Shown here: positions 47,657-56,228 of the stretch, one piece after another | Layout of the letters: the number at the start of each line of letters is the position of its first letter | Position numbering within the stretch: the stretch's first letter is position 1 | Origin: Regnicoccus_A sp014224355 | GTDB taxonomy: Bacteria > Cyanobacteriota > Cyanobacteriia > PCC-6307 > Cyanobiaceae | NCBI RefSeq assembly: GCF_050920705.1 | Contig: NZ_CP154799.1 | Location: forward strand, 1,116,001-1,180,000 | Direction: 5' to 3' | Length of the DNA stretch: 64,000 bases | Made by a program: the position numbers and the translations under genes | The notes under the pieces: generated by a model | The model's database searches: none | What the model saw: the letters and a program-made list of their open reading frames with translations, nothing else | Told to the model about the DNA's origin: nothing

Positions 47657-47738
47657 TCCTCCTTCGGCTTCGGGGATCCGCACCGTCCTTCGGTAGGAAA
47701 ATTGGCGGATGTGCGCGACGATCAGTCAAGCTGAGCAG

Positions 47739-47981
47739 ATGGATGTGGCCAAATCAAGCTTGACGCTGCGCCCCCTACCAACAGCCGTGGTGCTGCTGTG
47801 TGCCGGCATTGGCGCCTGTGTACTGGGTGCCTTCTTCACCTTGACCCTGGTTCCTGTCCTGGTGATGGTGGGCTTCGTCGCCACCTTCCTTGTGGCGGCA
47901 CTGGCATGTGCCTGGGCTGGGGTGGAGGCCCTCGCCGCTCTTGAGCGCTGGCTGGAGCGTGATTCCCGCTTCCAGCGCTGA
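47739..47981 (+). CDS. Small two-helix membrane protein
   Basis: 80 residues from the ATG at 47739 (MDVAKSSLTLRPLPT); an ATG ten codons upstream is open. Two hydrophobic helices, AVVLLCAGIGACVLGAFF and LVPVLVMVGFVATFLVAAL, then a short charged tail LERWLERDSRFQR. Its stop overlaps the next ATG by one base, so the pair is probably translationally coupled. No family recognised. Confidence 0.6.
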   Translation: MDVAKSSLTLRPLPTAVVLLCAGIGACVLGAFFTLTLVPVLVMVGFVATFLVAALACAWAGVEALAALERWLERDSRFQR

Positions 47982-48421
47982 TGTCCCGTCAGCTGCCTTG
48001 GTTCTGGATCCTGCTTGCTCTCCTGGTGCTGGCCGCTCCCACTCCCCTGGGGCGTCTCCTTCTCGATCTGCTCGGAGGCCTCACCCTGGCGGTTCTCCTG
48101 CTCCCTCTGCTTCTGGCTGGCGCAGGGGCTGTGGCCTTTCAGATCCTCAGGCGACGGGTTCGCACCTGCACCGTCTGCGGTCTGACCAGCCTGGCGACCA
48201 GCCAATGCCCGGGGTGTGGCGCTCCCCTGTCAGAGAACAACGGTGCTGAGTCAAATCCTTTTGTCCAGAATGATCCTTTGGTCGAGCGACCGCCTTCGGA
48301 TCTTGCCAGCTTCTTGCGGCGGTCTGGCGGCGGCAGACAATCTGAACCACTCAGCAATGCCAATCTCGACGTCAGCGATGTCACCATCGATGTTGAATCT
48401 CACGACGTCGATGCCCACTGA
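47981..48421 (+). CDS. Membrane-anchored zinc-ribbon protein of unknown function
   Basis: 146 residues. Two N-terminal membrane helices (WFWILLALLVLAAPTPLG and LTLAVLLLPLLLAGAGAVAF) are followed by a rubredoxin-like zinc ribbon CTVCGLTSLATSQCPGCG and an acidic, disordered C-terminal tail ending in DVESHDVDAH. The Cys pattern C-x2-C-x10-C-x2-C should bind zinc. It follows the small membrane protein with a one-base overlap. Confidence 0.68.
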   Translation: MSRQLPWFWILLALLVLAAPTPLGRLLLDLLGGLTLAVLLLPLLLAGAGAVAFQILRRRVRTCTVCGLTSLATSQCPGCGAPLSENNGAESNPFVQNDPLVERPPSDLASFLRRSGGGRQSEPLSNANLDVSDVTIDVESHDVDAH

Positions 48422-48550
48422 GTGCTGAGTTGAACTGCAATCAGTCCGCTTTTTGAGCTGGGTCAGCCTTTTTTTGCTAATCGGTCTTTTTGTGCTATTC
48501 GGTTAGGGGGGGTGAGCTTGTTCATCGACCTCAACCAATCACCTGATCGC

Positions 48551-48970
48551 TCAAGGCTGCGTGGATGCTCCACGGCTGATCTCCAGCAGGCGGCGTTCCC
48601 TCAGAAACAGAAAGAATGGCGCAGCGAAGGCGAAGGCGATCGTCACGCTGCCAAGCAGCACGATCCAAAGTCCTCGCATCTTCAGCCGGCGGGCCTCCAC
48701 GATGATCCAGATCGTGATGGCCGATGCCCCGATCAGCAGATCCCTGGACAGAGAACGCGCTGCCGGATTGACGTTGGCCAATTCGATGAACTGCGTCAGA
48801 TCGAACGCTTGGCCGTATTCACGGATGTAGTCGGCGTTGGCCAACCAGGGGAAAACAGCTCCGCCCACGGCCAGGGCCAGATAAAGCCACTGCAACCAGG
48901 GGGACGGCACCAGGGGAGTTGTGATCCCTGTGTTGCTTGTTTCGCCGGCTGGGTTGCTGGCAGGGGTCAT
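48551..48970 (-). CDS. DUF2834-type membrane protein
   Basis: 139 residues with three membrane helices. WLYLALAVGGAVFPWLANADYIREYG followed by FIELANVNPAARSLSRDLLIGASAITIWIIVEARRL is the DUF2834 pattern. Function unknown. Its start overlaps the xseB stop by four bases. Confidence 0.8.
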   Translation of the reverse strand: MTPASNPAGETSNTGITTPLVPSPWLQWLYLALAVGGAVFPWLANADYIREYGQAFDLTQFIELANVNPAARSLSRDLLIGASAITIWIIVEARRLKMRGLWIVLLGSVTIAFAFAAPFFLFLRERRLLEISRGASTQP

Positions 48971-49269
48971 GGTTGGGCCTCCAGGGCCTTGAGATCGAGT
49001 TCTTCCACCTGCTGCTGCACCTGAAGGAGCACCTGCTCGCAGCGATCGGCATAGGCCACCGCTCGCTTGTAAAGGCCTGCCATGGCTTCCACCTCCAGAT
49101 CCTCCGACTGCAGCGCTGCCAGCGTGAGTTCAAGCGCTGTGCGGCTCTGGGCAAAACTCATCTGCCGGGTCTCTTCCAGCCAGGCTGCGTCGTCAGCTGT
49201 CGATCCGCCCGGTGCCGGGGCGACATCCTCGGAGGTCTGGGTGATGGGTTGACGCTTGCGGGTGCTCAT
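48967..49269 (-). CDS. xseB: Exodeoxyribonuclease VII small subunit
   Basis: 100 residues. After a disordered N terminus, TALELTLAALQSEDLEVEAMAGLYKRAVAYADRCEQVL is the XseB helical hairpin with the conserved L-E-x-G/L-YKRG-like segment. It binds XseA to degrade single-stranded DNA. Four-base overlap with xseA. Confidence 0.9.
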   Translation of the reverse strand: MSTRKRQPITQTSEDVAPAPGGSTADDAAWLEETRQMSFAQSRTALELTLAALQSEDLEVEAMAGLYKRAVAYADRCEQVLLQVQQQVEELDLKALEAQP

Positions 49270-50468
49270 GGGGCTGGGGGCTCATGGCGGCGCTCGGTGA
49301 CGCGGGCTGCGGCCGCTCCATCCAACCACTGCACCACCAGCATCTGGTCGACGTCCACCTGCTGGATCGAGCGCAGGAGTTCGCCGGATTCAGCACGCAC
49401 CAGGCAAAACCCCCGCTTCAGCAGCTGCTTGGGAGAGAGGGCATCCAGCAGCTGACGCCGCTGCAGCAGCAGGGCCAGCTGCCGTTGCAACAGGGCATGG
49501 GGCTGGAGCTGCTGCAGGCGCTGGCCCAGCAGGGCCAACCGTTGCTGCTCCCGATCCAGCTTCCAGCGAAGGATCTGATGCAGTTGCTGCTGGCGTTGCC
49601 GCAGCTCCTGGCGGAGTGTGCGCTGGTCAGGCAGCAGGGCCACGATGGCCGCAGTTGGTGTGGCCGCACGATAATCAGCCACGAGGTCAGCGATCGTGGT
49701 GTCGTCTTCGTGGCCGAGTCCGGTGACCACCGGTAGAGGCAGGGCCGCCAGGGTCAGGGCCAGCTCCTCACTGTCGAACACAGCCAGATCCTCGCGGTTG
49801 CCGCCGCCTCGGGCCAGGACCACCGCTTCAATGCCAAGCCGTTCAGCCGCCTGCCCCACCGCGTTGAGAGCCGCGCAGATGGTGTTCACAGCAGCGCCCT
49901 GGACAGGAATCGGAACCACAAGAATCTTGGTGGCGGGCCAGCGTTCAGCAGCCGTACGCAGCATGTCGGCCAGGGCGGAGCTGGGGCTGCTGGTGAGCAG
50001 CGCGATCACAGCTGGGCAATCCGGCAGGGGCTGTTTACGGGAGGGCTCGAACAGGCCCGTACCCTCGAGCTGCTCCCTGACTCGCTCGAACTGGCGCAGA
50101 ACGCTGCTGAGGCTGGGGCGGATGTCGAGGGCCTGCACGCAGAGGCTGGCGCGTGCGCCCCAGAAGTTGAGCTTTCCGACAACGATGACTCCGTCGCCAT
50201 CGGCTGGAGTGAAGCTCAGGCGAGGCCGTTGCGAGGCCCACACCACGGCGGAAATCGAGGCAGCCTCATCGACAAGGGTCATCCAGAGGTGGCCTTTCTT
50301 GAGCTGTGGCCGCGCGACCGTGGCCTCCAGGAGAAAACGGGGGGCGAAGCCGCGCTCCAGCAATGTGCCTATCGAGCGATTCAGGTCGCTGACGCTGTAG
50401 CGGGGGAGAGCCTGGCCGGTCCCGTCTGCCGCCGGATCGCTGATCCTGGTCGAATCCAAGCGCGTCAA
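49266..50468 (-). CDS. xseA: Exodeoxyribonuclease VII large subunit
   Basis: 400 residues. The OB-fold N-terminal domain (YSVSDLNRSIGTLLERGFAPRFLLEATVARP, GHLWMTLVDE) and the nuclease domain (VVLARGGGNREDLAVFDSEELALTLAALPLPVVTGLGHEDDTTIADLVADYRAATPTAA) are complete, ending with the coiled-coil region and KRGFCLVRAESG. The start appears to be TTG at 50468; it overlaps the stop of a small upstream frame. Confidence 0.95.
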   Translation of the reverse strand: MTRLDSTRISDPAADGTGQALPRYSVSDLNRSIGTLLERGFAPRFLLEATVARPQLKKGHLWMTLVDEAASISAVVWASQRPRLSFTPADGDGVIVVGKLNFWGARASLCVQALDIRPSLSSVLRQFERVREQLEGTGLFEPSRKQPLPDCPAVIALLTSSPSSALADMLRTAAERWPATKILVVPIPVQGAAVNTICAALNAVGQAAERLGIEAVVLARGGGNREDLAVFDSEELALTLAALPLPVVTGLGHEDDTTIADLVADYRAATPTAAIVALLPDQRTLRQELRQRQQQLHQILRWKLDREQQRLALLGQRLQQLQPHALLQRQLALLLQRRQLLDALSPKQLLKRGFCLVRAESGELLRSIQQVDVDQMLVVQWLDGAAAARVTERRHEPPAP

Positions 50469-50641
50469 TGCTGTAGTCGCCCGTAGCAGTATCCCCAGTA
50501 GAGACTGATCGCGGAGGCCGCGAGAAAGAGGACTCGTCCGATCGGGTGGTCGAAGCGAGTCAGGCCCGCTGCGCAGACCAACAGAGCTGTGCTCAGCAGA
50601 CGGGATCCGTCACGCCGATTCTTGACGAAGAATGGAGCCAA
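50465..50641 (-). CDS. Possible small membrane protein upstream of xseA
   Basis: 58 residues from a TTG at 50641; no ATG or GTG is in frame. The last part, GRVLFLAASAISLYWGYCYG, is hydrophobic with aromatic residues, preceded by TALLVCAAGLTRFDHP. Its TGA overlaps the xseA start codon. The composition looks coding, but the poor start lowers confidence. Confidence 0.45.
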   Translation of the reverse strand: MAPFFVKNRRDGSRLLSTALLVCAAGLTRFDHPIGRVLFLAASAISLYWGYCYGRLQH

Positions 50642-50703
50642 GGGCGCGAACCCCCAAAGACACCGACAAGTCTGGCTGACTGCTCAGGCTGACTGTCCCC
50701 CTA

Positions 50704-50743
50704 TGAAAAACCCACCGCCTCCGGCTGAAGGAGACGATGGGTT
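50704..50743 (-). terminator. Intrinsic terminator after the hli gene
   Basis: On the minus strand AACCCATCGTCTCC and GGAGGCGGTGGGTT pair over 14 positions (two G-U) with a seven-base loop, followed by TTTC. It lies 23 bases after the high-light-inducible gene. Confidence 0.75.
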
Positions 50744-50765
50744 GCTGGAATGGAGCTCGGCTTGC

Positions 50766-50912
50766 TCAACCCAGACCGATCTGGGAGAGGATGCCCTGCC
50801 CGGTGAGCAGTTCGGTGGCCAGACCGATGACGAAACCGAGCATGGCGAGGCGGCCGTTCCAGGTTTCTGCGAAGTTGACGAAACCGAAGCGGGGTTGGGT
50901 GGCGTCAGACAT
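50766..50912 (-). CDS. High-light-inducible chlorophyll-binding protein (Hlip)
   Basis: 48 residues, starting MSDATQPRFGFVNFAETWNG and continuing RLAMLGFVIGLATELLTGQG. One CAB helix with the conserved E-x-x-N-G-R-x-A-M-x-G residues that bind chlorophyll, and the usual GILSQIGLG tail. Hlips protect photosystem assembly and carry excess energy safely. Other in-frame ATGs lie upstream, but this one fits the family. A related CAB tail is fused to HemH in this window. Confidence 0.93.
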   Translation of the reverse strand: MSDATQPRFGFVNFAETWNGRLAMLGFVIGLATELLTGQGILSQIGLG

Positions 50913-51058
50913 GGATGGATCCATTGGGCTCATGAACTGTAACGAATCTTGGAGCTGTCTTGACGAAGGGGTGCTGGGGATTGGCTTGTACGGATTGCCG
51001 ACTGCGGCCCTGGCGTTCCAGTGGCGGGCGTTGACCAGCGGCTCCATCACAGGCTGAG

Positions 51059-53644
51059 TCACGGGCCTGTGGGCGGGTGCCTCAGGCTGCGCATCAGGGT
51101 GCGGTTGGTGGCGGCGGTGGCCACCGCCTGGGCTGGATCCTCGGGCCAGGGATGTTTCGGGTAGCGCCCACGCAGTTCCCGGCGCACCTGGGCATAGCTT
51201 CCCTGCCAGAACCCACCGAGGTCCTGAGTGATCTGCACCGGGCGGCCTGCAGGGGAGAGCAAGTGCAGGCTCACGGGCAGCTCGCCATCGATGACCCGGG
51301 GACCGTCGCTGATCCCGAACAGTTCCTGCAGCTTCACCGCCAGGACAGGCTCGCCACTGGCGTAGTCCACGCGGGCTGGGCGGCCGGTGGGAAGGGTGAC
51401 ATGCGTGGGAAGCAAGTGCTCCAGTTCCTGGCGACGCTCCCAGCTCAGGCCGCTCCAGAGCCCTTCCCTGAGGTCCAGCTGGCGGAGATCATCCAGGGAG
51501 CGCAGGCCCAGCAGCTGATCCCCCAGCCACACCTCCAGCTGCCGCTCCAGCGCTGCATCGCGGCGATCGGGCCAGGGCAGGCCCCGGCGGACGTGGATCA
51601 GGCTGAGACGATGCTGCAAGGCTCTGGTGTCGCGGCTCCAGGGAAGGACCCCCAGGCCCAGCGAGCGGATGCCTTCCAGCAGCGCCGCCTGCACGGCGTG
51701 CTCGGGTGGGCTGTCCCAGGGGCGGCGCTCCAGGACCAGAGCTCCCAGCCGCCGCTCGATCACCGCCCGCACCCGCCGCTCGGCAGGCTCCCAGCTCACC
51801 AGCGACCGCACCTCCCCCTGCTCTTCCTGAAGCACCTCCAGGCTCTGGCGCCCCAGTGGGATGGCCTGAAGGATGCGCACATCGCTACCGCTGCTGTCCG
51901 CCGTGGCCACCGCCAGCACCGCTTGGCCGGCCAGGGGATCCTGCCGGGGCAGCTGGGCCCCGCGGCCACTGCGCATCAGATAGCGTCCATCTCCTTCCGG
52001 GCGTGCCAAGGCAACCCGCTCGGGATAGGCGCAGCTCAGCAGCCATGCTGCCGCCTCACGCTCCGTCAGCGACTGGTCTGCGGCCGCGGCTTCAATCCTG
52101 CGGGGAGCAGCTGAGTGGGGGTGGCCCCCGAGGTGCTGCCCAAGCTGCCTGCAGAGCTGTCTCATCGCTTCTCGCCTGGGGTCTCGTCTGGGTTGGCGCA
52201 ACCAATCGAGGCGTGCCATCAGATCACTGCCCACCTCCTGGCCTGCCAGGGGATCCCGCTCGCTCAGGAGGGCCGCCAGCTCGCAGGCCAGCGAGGCCAA
52301 GCCAAGGCGCTGACCCTCCAGCAGCATGTGGGCCAGGCGGGGATGAACCCCCAGCCGGGCCATGGCCCGGCCATGGTTGGTAAGCACCCCCTTCCGGTCA
52401 ACACCGCCCAGTTGCGTGAGCAGCTCCATCCCCTGGCGCAGGGCCGCCTGGGGGGGCGGATCCAGCCATGGCAACGCTTCACCGAGACCGGCCCCCCAGC
52501 GGGCGAGTTGCAGCACCAGGGGCAGGGGGTCGGCCTCCAGCAGCTCGGGAGGGTCATGGGCCGCACGACGATGCTGCTCCGCCTCCGACCAGAGCCGGAC
52601 GCAGCAGCCGGGCCCCAGGCGACCAGCTCGGCCCTGGCGCTGCTCGGCACTGGCCCGGCTGGCGGGCAGCGTGACCAGGCTGTCCATGCCTGTGCGCGGA
52701 TCGAAGCGGCTGCGCCGGCTCAGGCCGCTGTCGACCACCAGGCGAACCCCCTCGATCGTGAGGGAACTCTCAGCGATGGTGGTGGCCAGCACCACCTTGC
52801 CGTCTGGATGCCGCCCGGCCGCGATGGCGCGACCCTGAGCCGCCAGCGACAGGCCACCGTGCAAGGGATGGATTTCTGTGCAAGCTCCCCAGCCGGTGGC
52901 CTCGATCGCCCGCTGGACCTGCTGGATCTCCCGTTGGCCCGGCAGGAACACCAGGGCCGTTCCGGGCTCGGCTGGCTGCTGCAGCCAGTGGCTCTCCAGC
53001 GCTCGCACCACCTGGGAGCCGAGGTGTTCCCGCTCCCGTGGCGGTTGGTAGTGCAGGTCCACCGGATGGCTGCGTCCCTCGCTGCTGAGTACCACCGCCT
53101 CGGGCAGTTGCTGGCTCAGGGGCTGGAGGTTGAGGGTGGCTGACATCACCACCAGACGCAACCGCGGGTTGAGCAGAGGGCGGGCCTCCCGCAGCAGGGT
53201 CAGAGCCAGATCGGCTTCGGAGCCGCGCTCGTGGAATTCATCGAAGATCACCGCAGCCACCCCGGAGAGGCCGGGATCGTCCTGGAGGCGGCGCAGAAAC
53301 AGGCCATCGGTGAGAACCTCCAGGCGGGTGGCCCGGGAGCAGCGCTGCTCAAACCTCACCCGGTAGCCGACCTGCGCGCCCACCGGTTCTCCAAGCGCTT
53401 CGGCCAGTCGTGTGGCGGCGGCTTTGGCGGCCAGCCGACGCGGCTCCAGCATCAGGATGGTTTCGGCGCCGCCTTCCTGGACGCCCAGGTGCTGCAGCAG
53501 GGCCAGAGGGACGCGTGTGGTTTTGCCGGCCCCGGGTGGGGCCTGAAGAAGAAGGGTGCCGCCTGGGGGCAGACGGAGCAGGATCTCCGGCAGGAGGGGA
53601 TCGATCGGCAAGGCTTCCCCGAGGTGGCTGGAAGGGAAGCCCAT
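51059..53644 (-). CDS. hrpB: ATP-dependent RNA helicase HrpB
   Basis: 861 residues. DEAH-family motifs: Walker A LLQAPPGAGKTTRVPLALL, motif II as DEFH (VIFDEFHERG), motif III SATLN, QRQGRAGRLGPG motif VI, followed by the HA2-like and HrpB C-terminal domains. HrpB is a large helicase of uncertain role found in many bacteria. Length is within the family's usual range. Confidence 0.93.
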   Translation of the reverse strand: MGFPSSHLGEALPIDPLLPEILLRLPPGGTLLLQAPPGAGKTTRVPLALLQHLGVQEGGAETILMLEPRRLAAKAAATRLAEALGEPVGAQVGYRVRFEQRCSRATRLEVLTDGLFLRRLQDDPGLSGVAAVIFDEFHERGSEADLALTLLREARPLLNPRLRLVVMSATLNLQPLSQQLPEAVVLSSEGRSHPVDLHYQPPREREHLGSQVVRALESHWLQQPAEPGTALVFLPGQREIQQVQRAIEATGWGACTEIHPLHGGLSLAAQGRAIAAGRHPDGKVVLATTIAESSLTIEGVRLVVDSGLSRRSRFDPRTGMDSLVTLPASRASAEQRQGRAGRLGPGCCVRLWSEAEQHRRAAHDPPELLEADPLPLVLQLARWGAGLGEALPWLDPPPQAALRQGMELLTQLGGVDRKGVLTNHGRAMARLGVHPRLAHMLLEGQRLGLASLACELAALLSERDPLAGQEVGSDLMARLDWLRQPRRDPRREAMRQLCRQLGQHLGGHPHSAAPRRIEAAAADQSLTEREAAAWLLSCAYPERVALARPEGDGRYLMRSGRGAQLPRQDPLAGQAVLAVATADSSGSDVRILQAIPLGRQSLEVLQEEQGEVRSLVSWEPAERRVRAVIERRLGALVLERRPWDSPPEHAVQAALLEGIRSLGLGVLPWSRDTRALQHRLSLIHVRRGLPWPDRRDAALERQLEVWLGDQLLGLRSLDDLRQLDLREGLWSGLSWERRQELEHLLPTHVTLPTGRPARVDYASGEPVLAVKLQELFGISDGPRVIDGELPVSLHLLSPAGRPVQITQDLGGFWQGSYAQVRRELRGRYPKHPWPEDPAQAVATAATNRTLMRSLRHPPTGP

Positions 53645-53705
53645 GGATGTCAGCGGGGGGTGTTGGGCCCCGCAGGCGAAAGCGGCTGCAGCGGCTGACG
53701 ACCGC

Positions 53706-53810
53706 TCAACCCAGAAGCCGCAGGGCGAGAGCCAGCAGGGCGGTGCTGAGCAATCCCAGGGAAGCCAGCAAGCGCACGAGCGGCCCGACGGACAGGCCCA
53801 GAGATGACAT
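53706..53810 (-). CDS. Possible single-helix membrane peptide
   Basis: 34 residues starting MSSLGLSVGPLVRLLASLG, mostly one leucine-rich helix ending LALALRLLG. Size and shape resemble small photosynthetic subunits, but I find no match to PsbX, Psb30, PsaM, PetL, PetM or PetN signatures. The upstream region lies inside a longer open frame that lacks coding character. Low confidence. Confidence 0.3.
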   Translation of the reverse strand: MSSLGLSVGPLVRLLASLGLLSTALLALALRLLG

Positions 53811-53929
53811 GAAGAAAATCTGAAGAAGTGGATCCCACTGTTTTAACGCCCCCTGCAGGGGTGGACGGTGTTGATGGCCACGTTTCGTAGCCTCACGTTG
53901 GAATGACCACGGAGGCGAGGAACGATCGA

Positions 53930-54343
53930 TCAGCGCACGTGTCGCGCCCCGTCCACCGGGTGGTACGCCTCTCCGGTTGTCTCCTCGTAGACGATGGCCG
54001 GAAGACCCGTTTCGAACATGGTCTGCAGGGCTTCCTTGAGGTAGGGATTCCAGCCGCCGGTGCTCACCTTGCCGTGTCGCACGGTCCAGTCCCAGGTGCC
54101 CTGCAGATCTCGGGGGATGCGGCCTTCCCGATCGCGTCGGGCCACCAGATCCTGGGATTCCACGAGCCCCACGAGGATGGGATCCTTTCCGTAAGCGGGA
54201 GTCAGGCTCAGCTCCAGACGTATGGGGTCGTCCTTGATCAGGTGGAGACGGAAGCGGGGTGGCAGCTTCAGGCCGCGAAGCACTGCAGCCACGATGCGTG
54301 TTTTCTGATCCAATTCTCGGCCTCCGCCAGAACTCGGGTTCAC
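53930..54343 (-). CDS. Conserved-looking protein of unknown function
   Basis: 137 residues, soluble, mixed alpha/beta. Distinct segments are LDQKTRIVAAVLRGLKLPPRFRLHL, WDWTVRHGKVSTGGWNPYLKEALQTMFETGLPAIVYEE and the end GEAYHPVDGARHVR. No recognised domain. Base composition and codon use are like the neighbours. It is 52 bases downstream of the DUF2973-type gene on the same strand. Confidence 0.62.
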   Translation of the reverse strand: MNPSSGGGRELDQKTRIVAAVLRGLKLPPRFRLHLIKDDPIRLELSLTPAYGKDPILVGLVESQDLVARRDREGRIPRDLQGTWDWTVRHGKVSTGGWNPYLKEALQTMFETGLPAIVYEETTGEAYHPVDGARHVR

Positions 54344-54395
54344 CCCCCCGGTTGTACCAGCCCGACCGGTCGCCCCAAGCCATGCAGGGTCGGGA

Positions 54396-54709
54396 TCAGT
54401 CTGATTCGGTTGGGAGCCTGGGGGGATCGTTGTCGCTTCCGAACCTCACGGTGAGCAGATCCTCAGAGGTGATCCGCCCATCCGCATCCAGCAGTTCCGG
54501 GTGGATCGTGAGCCGGCCGGTGCGATCAGCCTGAGGGCCGATGTCGTCGGGGGGGGGGAGGCCCCAGGGTTGGACGCTGGGATTCGTGGATCGCTTGGGC
54601 GAGGAATGGCCGAGAAGCCCCGGGCCATCACCTTGAAGGCCTGCCAGATCAGCACCAGCATGCAGGCGCCGTAGAGGATCGGAAAGATCTGAGAGATCAG
54701 CGGTGCCAT
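54396..54709 (-). CDS. DUF2973-type small membrane protein, reading frame shifted once
   Basis: The N-terminal part is a membrane helix (SQIFPILYGACMLVLIWQAF) and a Pro/Ser linker. As read, the frame changes at a ten-base G run (54549-54558). Adding one base restores DDIGPQADRTGRLTIHPELL, then DADGRITSEDLLTVRFG, a clear DUF2973-like end (HPELLDxDG-x-(I/V)-x-x-E-x-LL), for 104 residues stopping at 54396. Function unknown. Confidence 0.74.
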
Positions 54710-54751
54710 TGGCGGCTCGGAGGTGCTGGGGAAACCCCGCTCACGCCCCCA

Positions 54752-54853
54752 TCATTGCCTGGATGTGGCTCCCTGGGCGACCTTCCAGGCCCAGAGACTG
54801 CTGCAGGCGGCGCCGAAGGCGAGAAAAACCAGCAGGACGGAACTTGTATCCAT
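54752..54853 (-). CDS. Possible 33-residue single-helix membrane protein
   Basis: MDTSSVLLVFLAFGAACSSL then WAWKVAQGATSRQ: one hydrophobic helix and a short polar tail, too short for usual gene finders. It lies 42 bases upstream of the DUF2973-type gene on the same strand. Size suggests a photosynthetic or respiratory accessory subunit; no match recognised. Confidence 0.45.
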   Translation of the reverse strand: MDTSSVLLVFLAFGAACSSLWAWKVAQGATSRQ

Positions 54854-55015
54854 GAATTTTTACAAATCTTCGTTAAGTCTAGGGCCTAAGCCGCCGCCCT
54901 GGGTTACTCGTCCTCTGAGCACTTCGTCACACCTTGGCGGGTGACCGGCCTTCCGCCAGGCCCGCCACCGCCGTTACGGTCCGATAAGCCCGTGTGATGC
55001 CCTGACGTGACGACC

Positions 55016-56146
55016 ATGACTTCCGTCTGGCGGCGGTCTCTGAACTCTGTTCTGCCCCTGAGCCTGCTGCTGACTGCCCCGCTGCTGCCGGTTACCCCTC
55101 TGCTCGCCCAGTCCCGCCCTTCGGCGGCTGGGGCGTCTCTCTCCCGCCAGTCGTTCGTGGCCGACGCGGTCCGCCGCTCCGGCCCGGCCGTGGTCACGAT
55201 CGACACCGAGCGCACGGTGATTCGGCCCGGAAGCGGCGGACTACCCCCGGGAATGATGCTCGATCCCTTCTTCCGCCGCTTCTTTCCCCAGGCCCGGCCA
55301 CCCAGTCAGCGCACGGAGCGGGGTCAGGGCAGCGGGGTGATCTTTCAATCGGATGGGTTGATCCTCACCAATGCCCATGTGGTCGAGAAAACCGACCGTG
55401 TCTTTGTCGGTCTCAAGGACGGACGGCGCACCGAGGGCAAGGTGATCGGCCTCGACACCCTCACCGATCTGGCCCTGGTGAGGCTGGTGGAGCCGGGACC
55501 ATGGCCGGTGGCCCCGCTGGGCGATTCCGATGCTGTCCAGGTGGGGGACTGGGCCATCGCGGTGGGTAACCCCTTCGGTCTCGACAACACGGTGACCATG
55601 GGCATCGTCAGCAATCTCAACCGCAACGTGGCCAAGCTCGGCATCACCGACAAGCGCCTGGATCTGATTCAGACCGATGCCGCGATCAATCCCGGCAATT
55701 CCGGTGGCCCCCTCCTCAATGCCGATGGCGAAGTGGTTGGGATCAACACCCTGGTGCGCTCAGGTCCCGGAGCGGGCCTTGGGTTCGCCATCCCGATCAA
55801 CAGGGCCAGGGACATCGCCAAGCAACTTCTGGCCACGGGACGGGTCAGTCACCCCATGATCGGCGTGGGGCTCGACAACCTCCCGCCGGAGATGAAGCGC
55901 ACGTTGCAGCAAGGAGCCCTTGTGCGGTCGGTGATGCCTGGTGGCCCCGCCTCCAGGGCGGGTCTGCGCACTGGCGACGTGATCGTTGCAGCCTCAGGAA
56001 AGCCGGTGGCAGGTCCGACTCAGATGGTTCAGGCCGTTGAGGCCAATGGGGTGGGACGGCCGATGTCGATCAGGGTGTTGCGAGCGGGCACTCCGGTTCA
56101 ACTCGAGGTGGTGCCCACGGGGATGCAGACCGGTCGTCTCCCCTGA
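55016..56146 (+). CDS. HtrA/Deg-family serine protease (HhoA-like)
   Basis: 376 residues. N-terminal signal-like helix (SLLLTAPLLPVTPLLAQ), then a trypsin-like domain with the triad His in LTNAHVVEK, Asp in LTDLALVRL and Ser in NPGNSGGPLLNADGEVVG, and a single PDZ domain (MIGVGLDNLPPEM, SVMPGGPASRAGLRTGDVIVAASGKPV). The enzyme handles misfolded proteins in the periplasm or thylakoid lumen. ATG at 55016; a GTG three codons upstream is open. Confidence 0.95.
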   Translation: MTSVWRRSLNSVLPLSLLLTAPLLPVTPLLAQSRPSAAGASLSRQSFVADAVRRSGPAVVTIDTERTVIRPGSGGLPPGMMLDPFFRRFFPQARPPSQRTERGQGSGVIFQSDGLILTNAHVVEKTDRVFVGLKDGRRTEGKVIGLDTLTDLALVRLVEPGPWPVAPLGDSDAVQVGDWAIAVGNPFGLDNTVTMGIVSNLNRNVAKLGITDKRLDLIQTDAAINPGNSGGPLLNADGEVVGINTLVRSGPGAGLGFAIPINRARDIAKQLLATGRVSHPMIGVGLDNLPPEMKRTLQQGALVRSVMPGGPASRAGLRTGDVIVAASGKPVAGPTQMVQAVEANGVGRPMSIRVLRAGTPVQLEVVPTGMQTGRLP

Positions 56147-56228
56147 AGGTGATCGGAGCGGGGAGAGCAGGATCGGGGAGCTCCCGGACGACTGCTGCTC
56201 CCCTCAATCCTCCGGGCTGAACAGGGGG

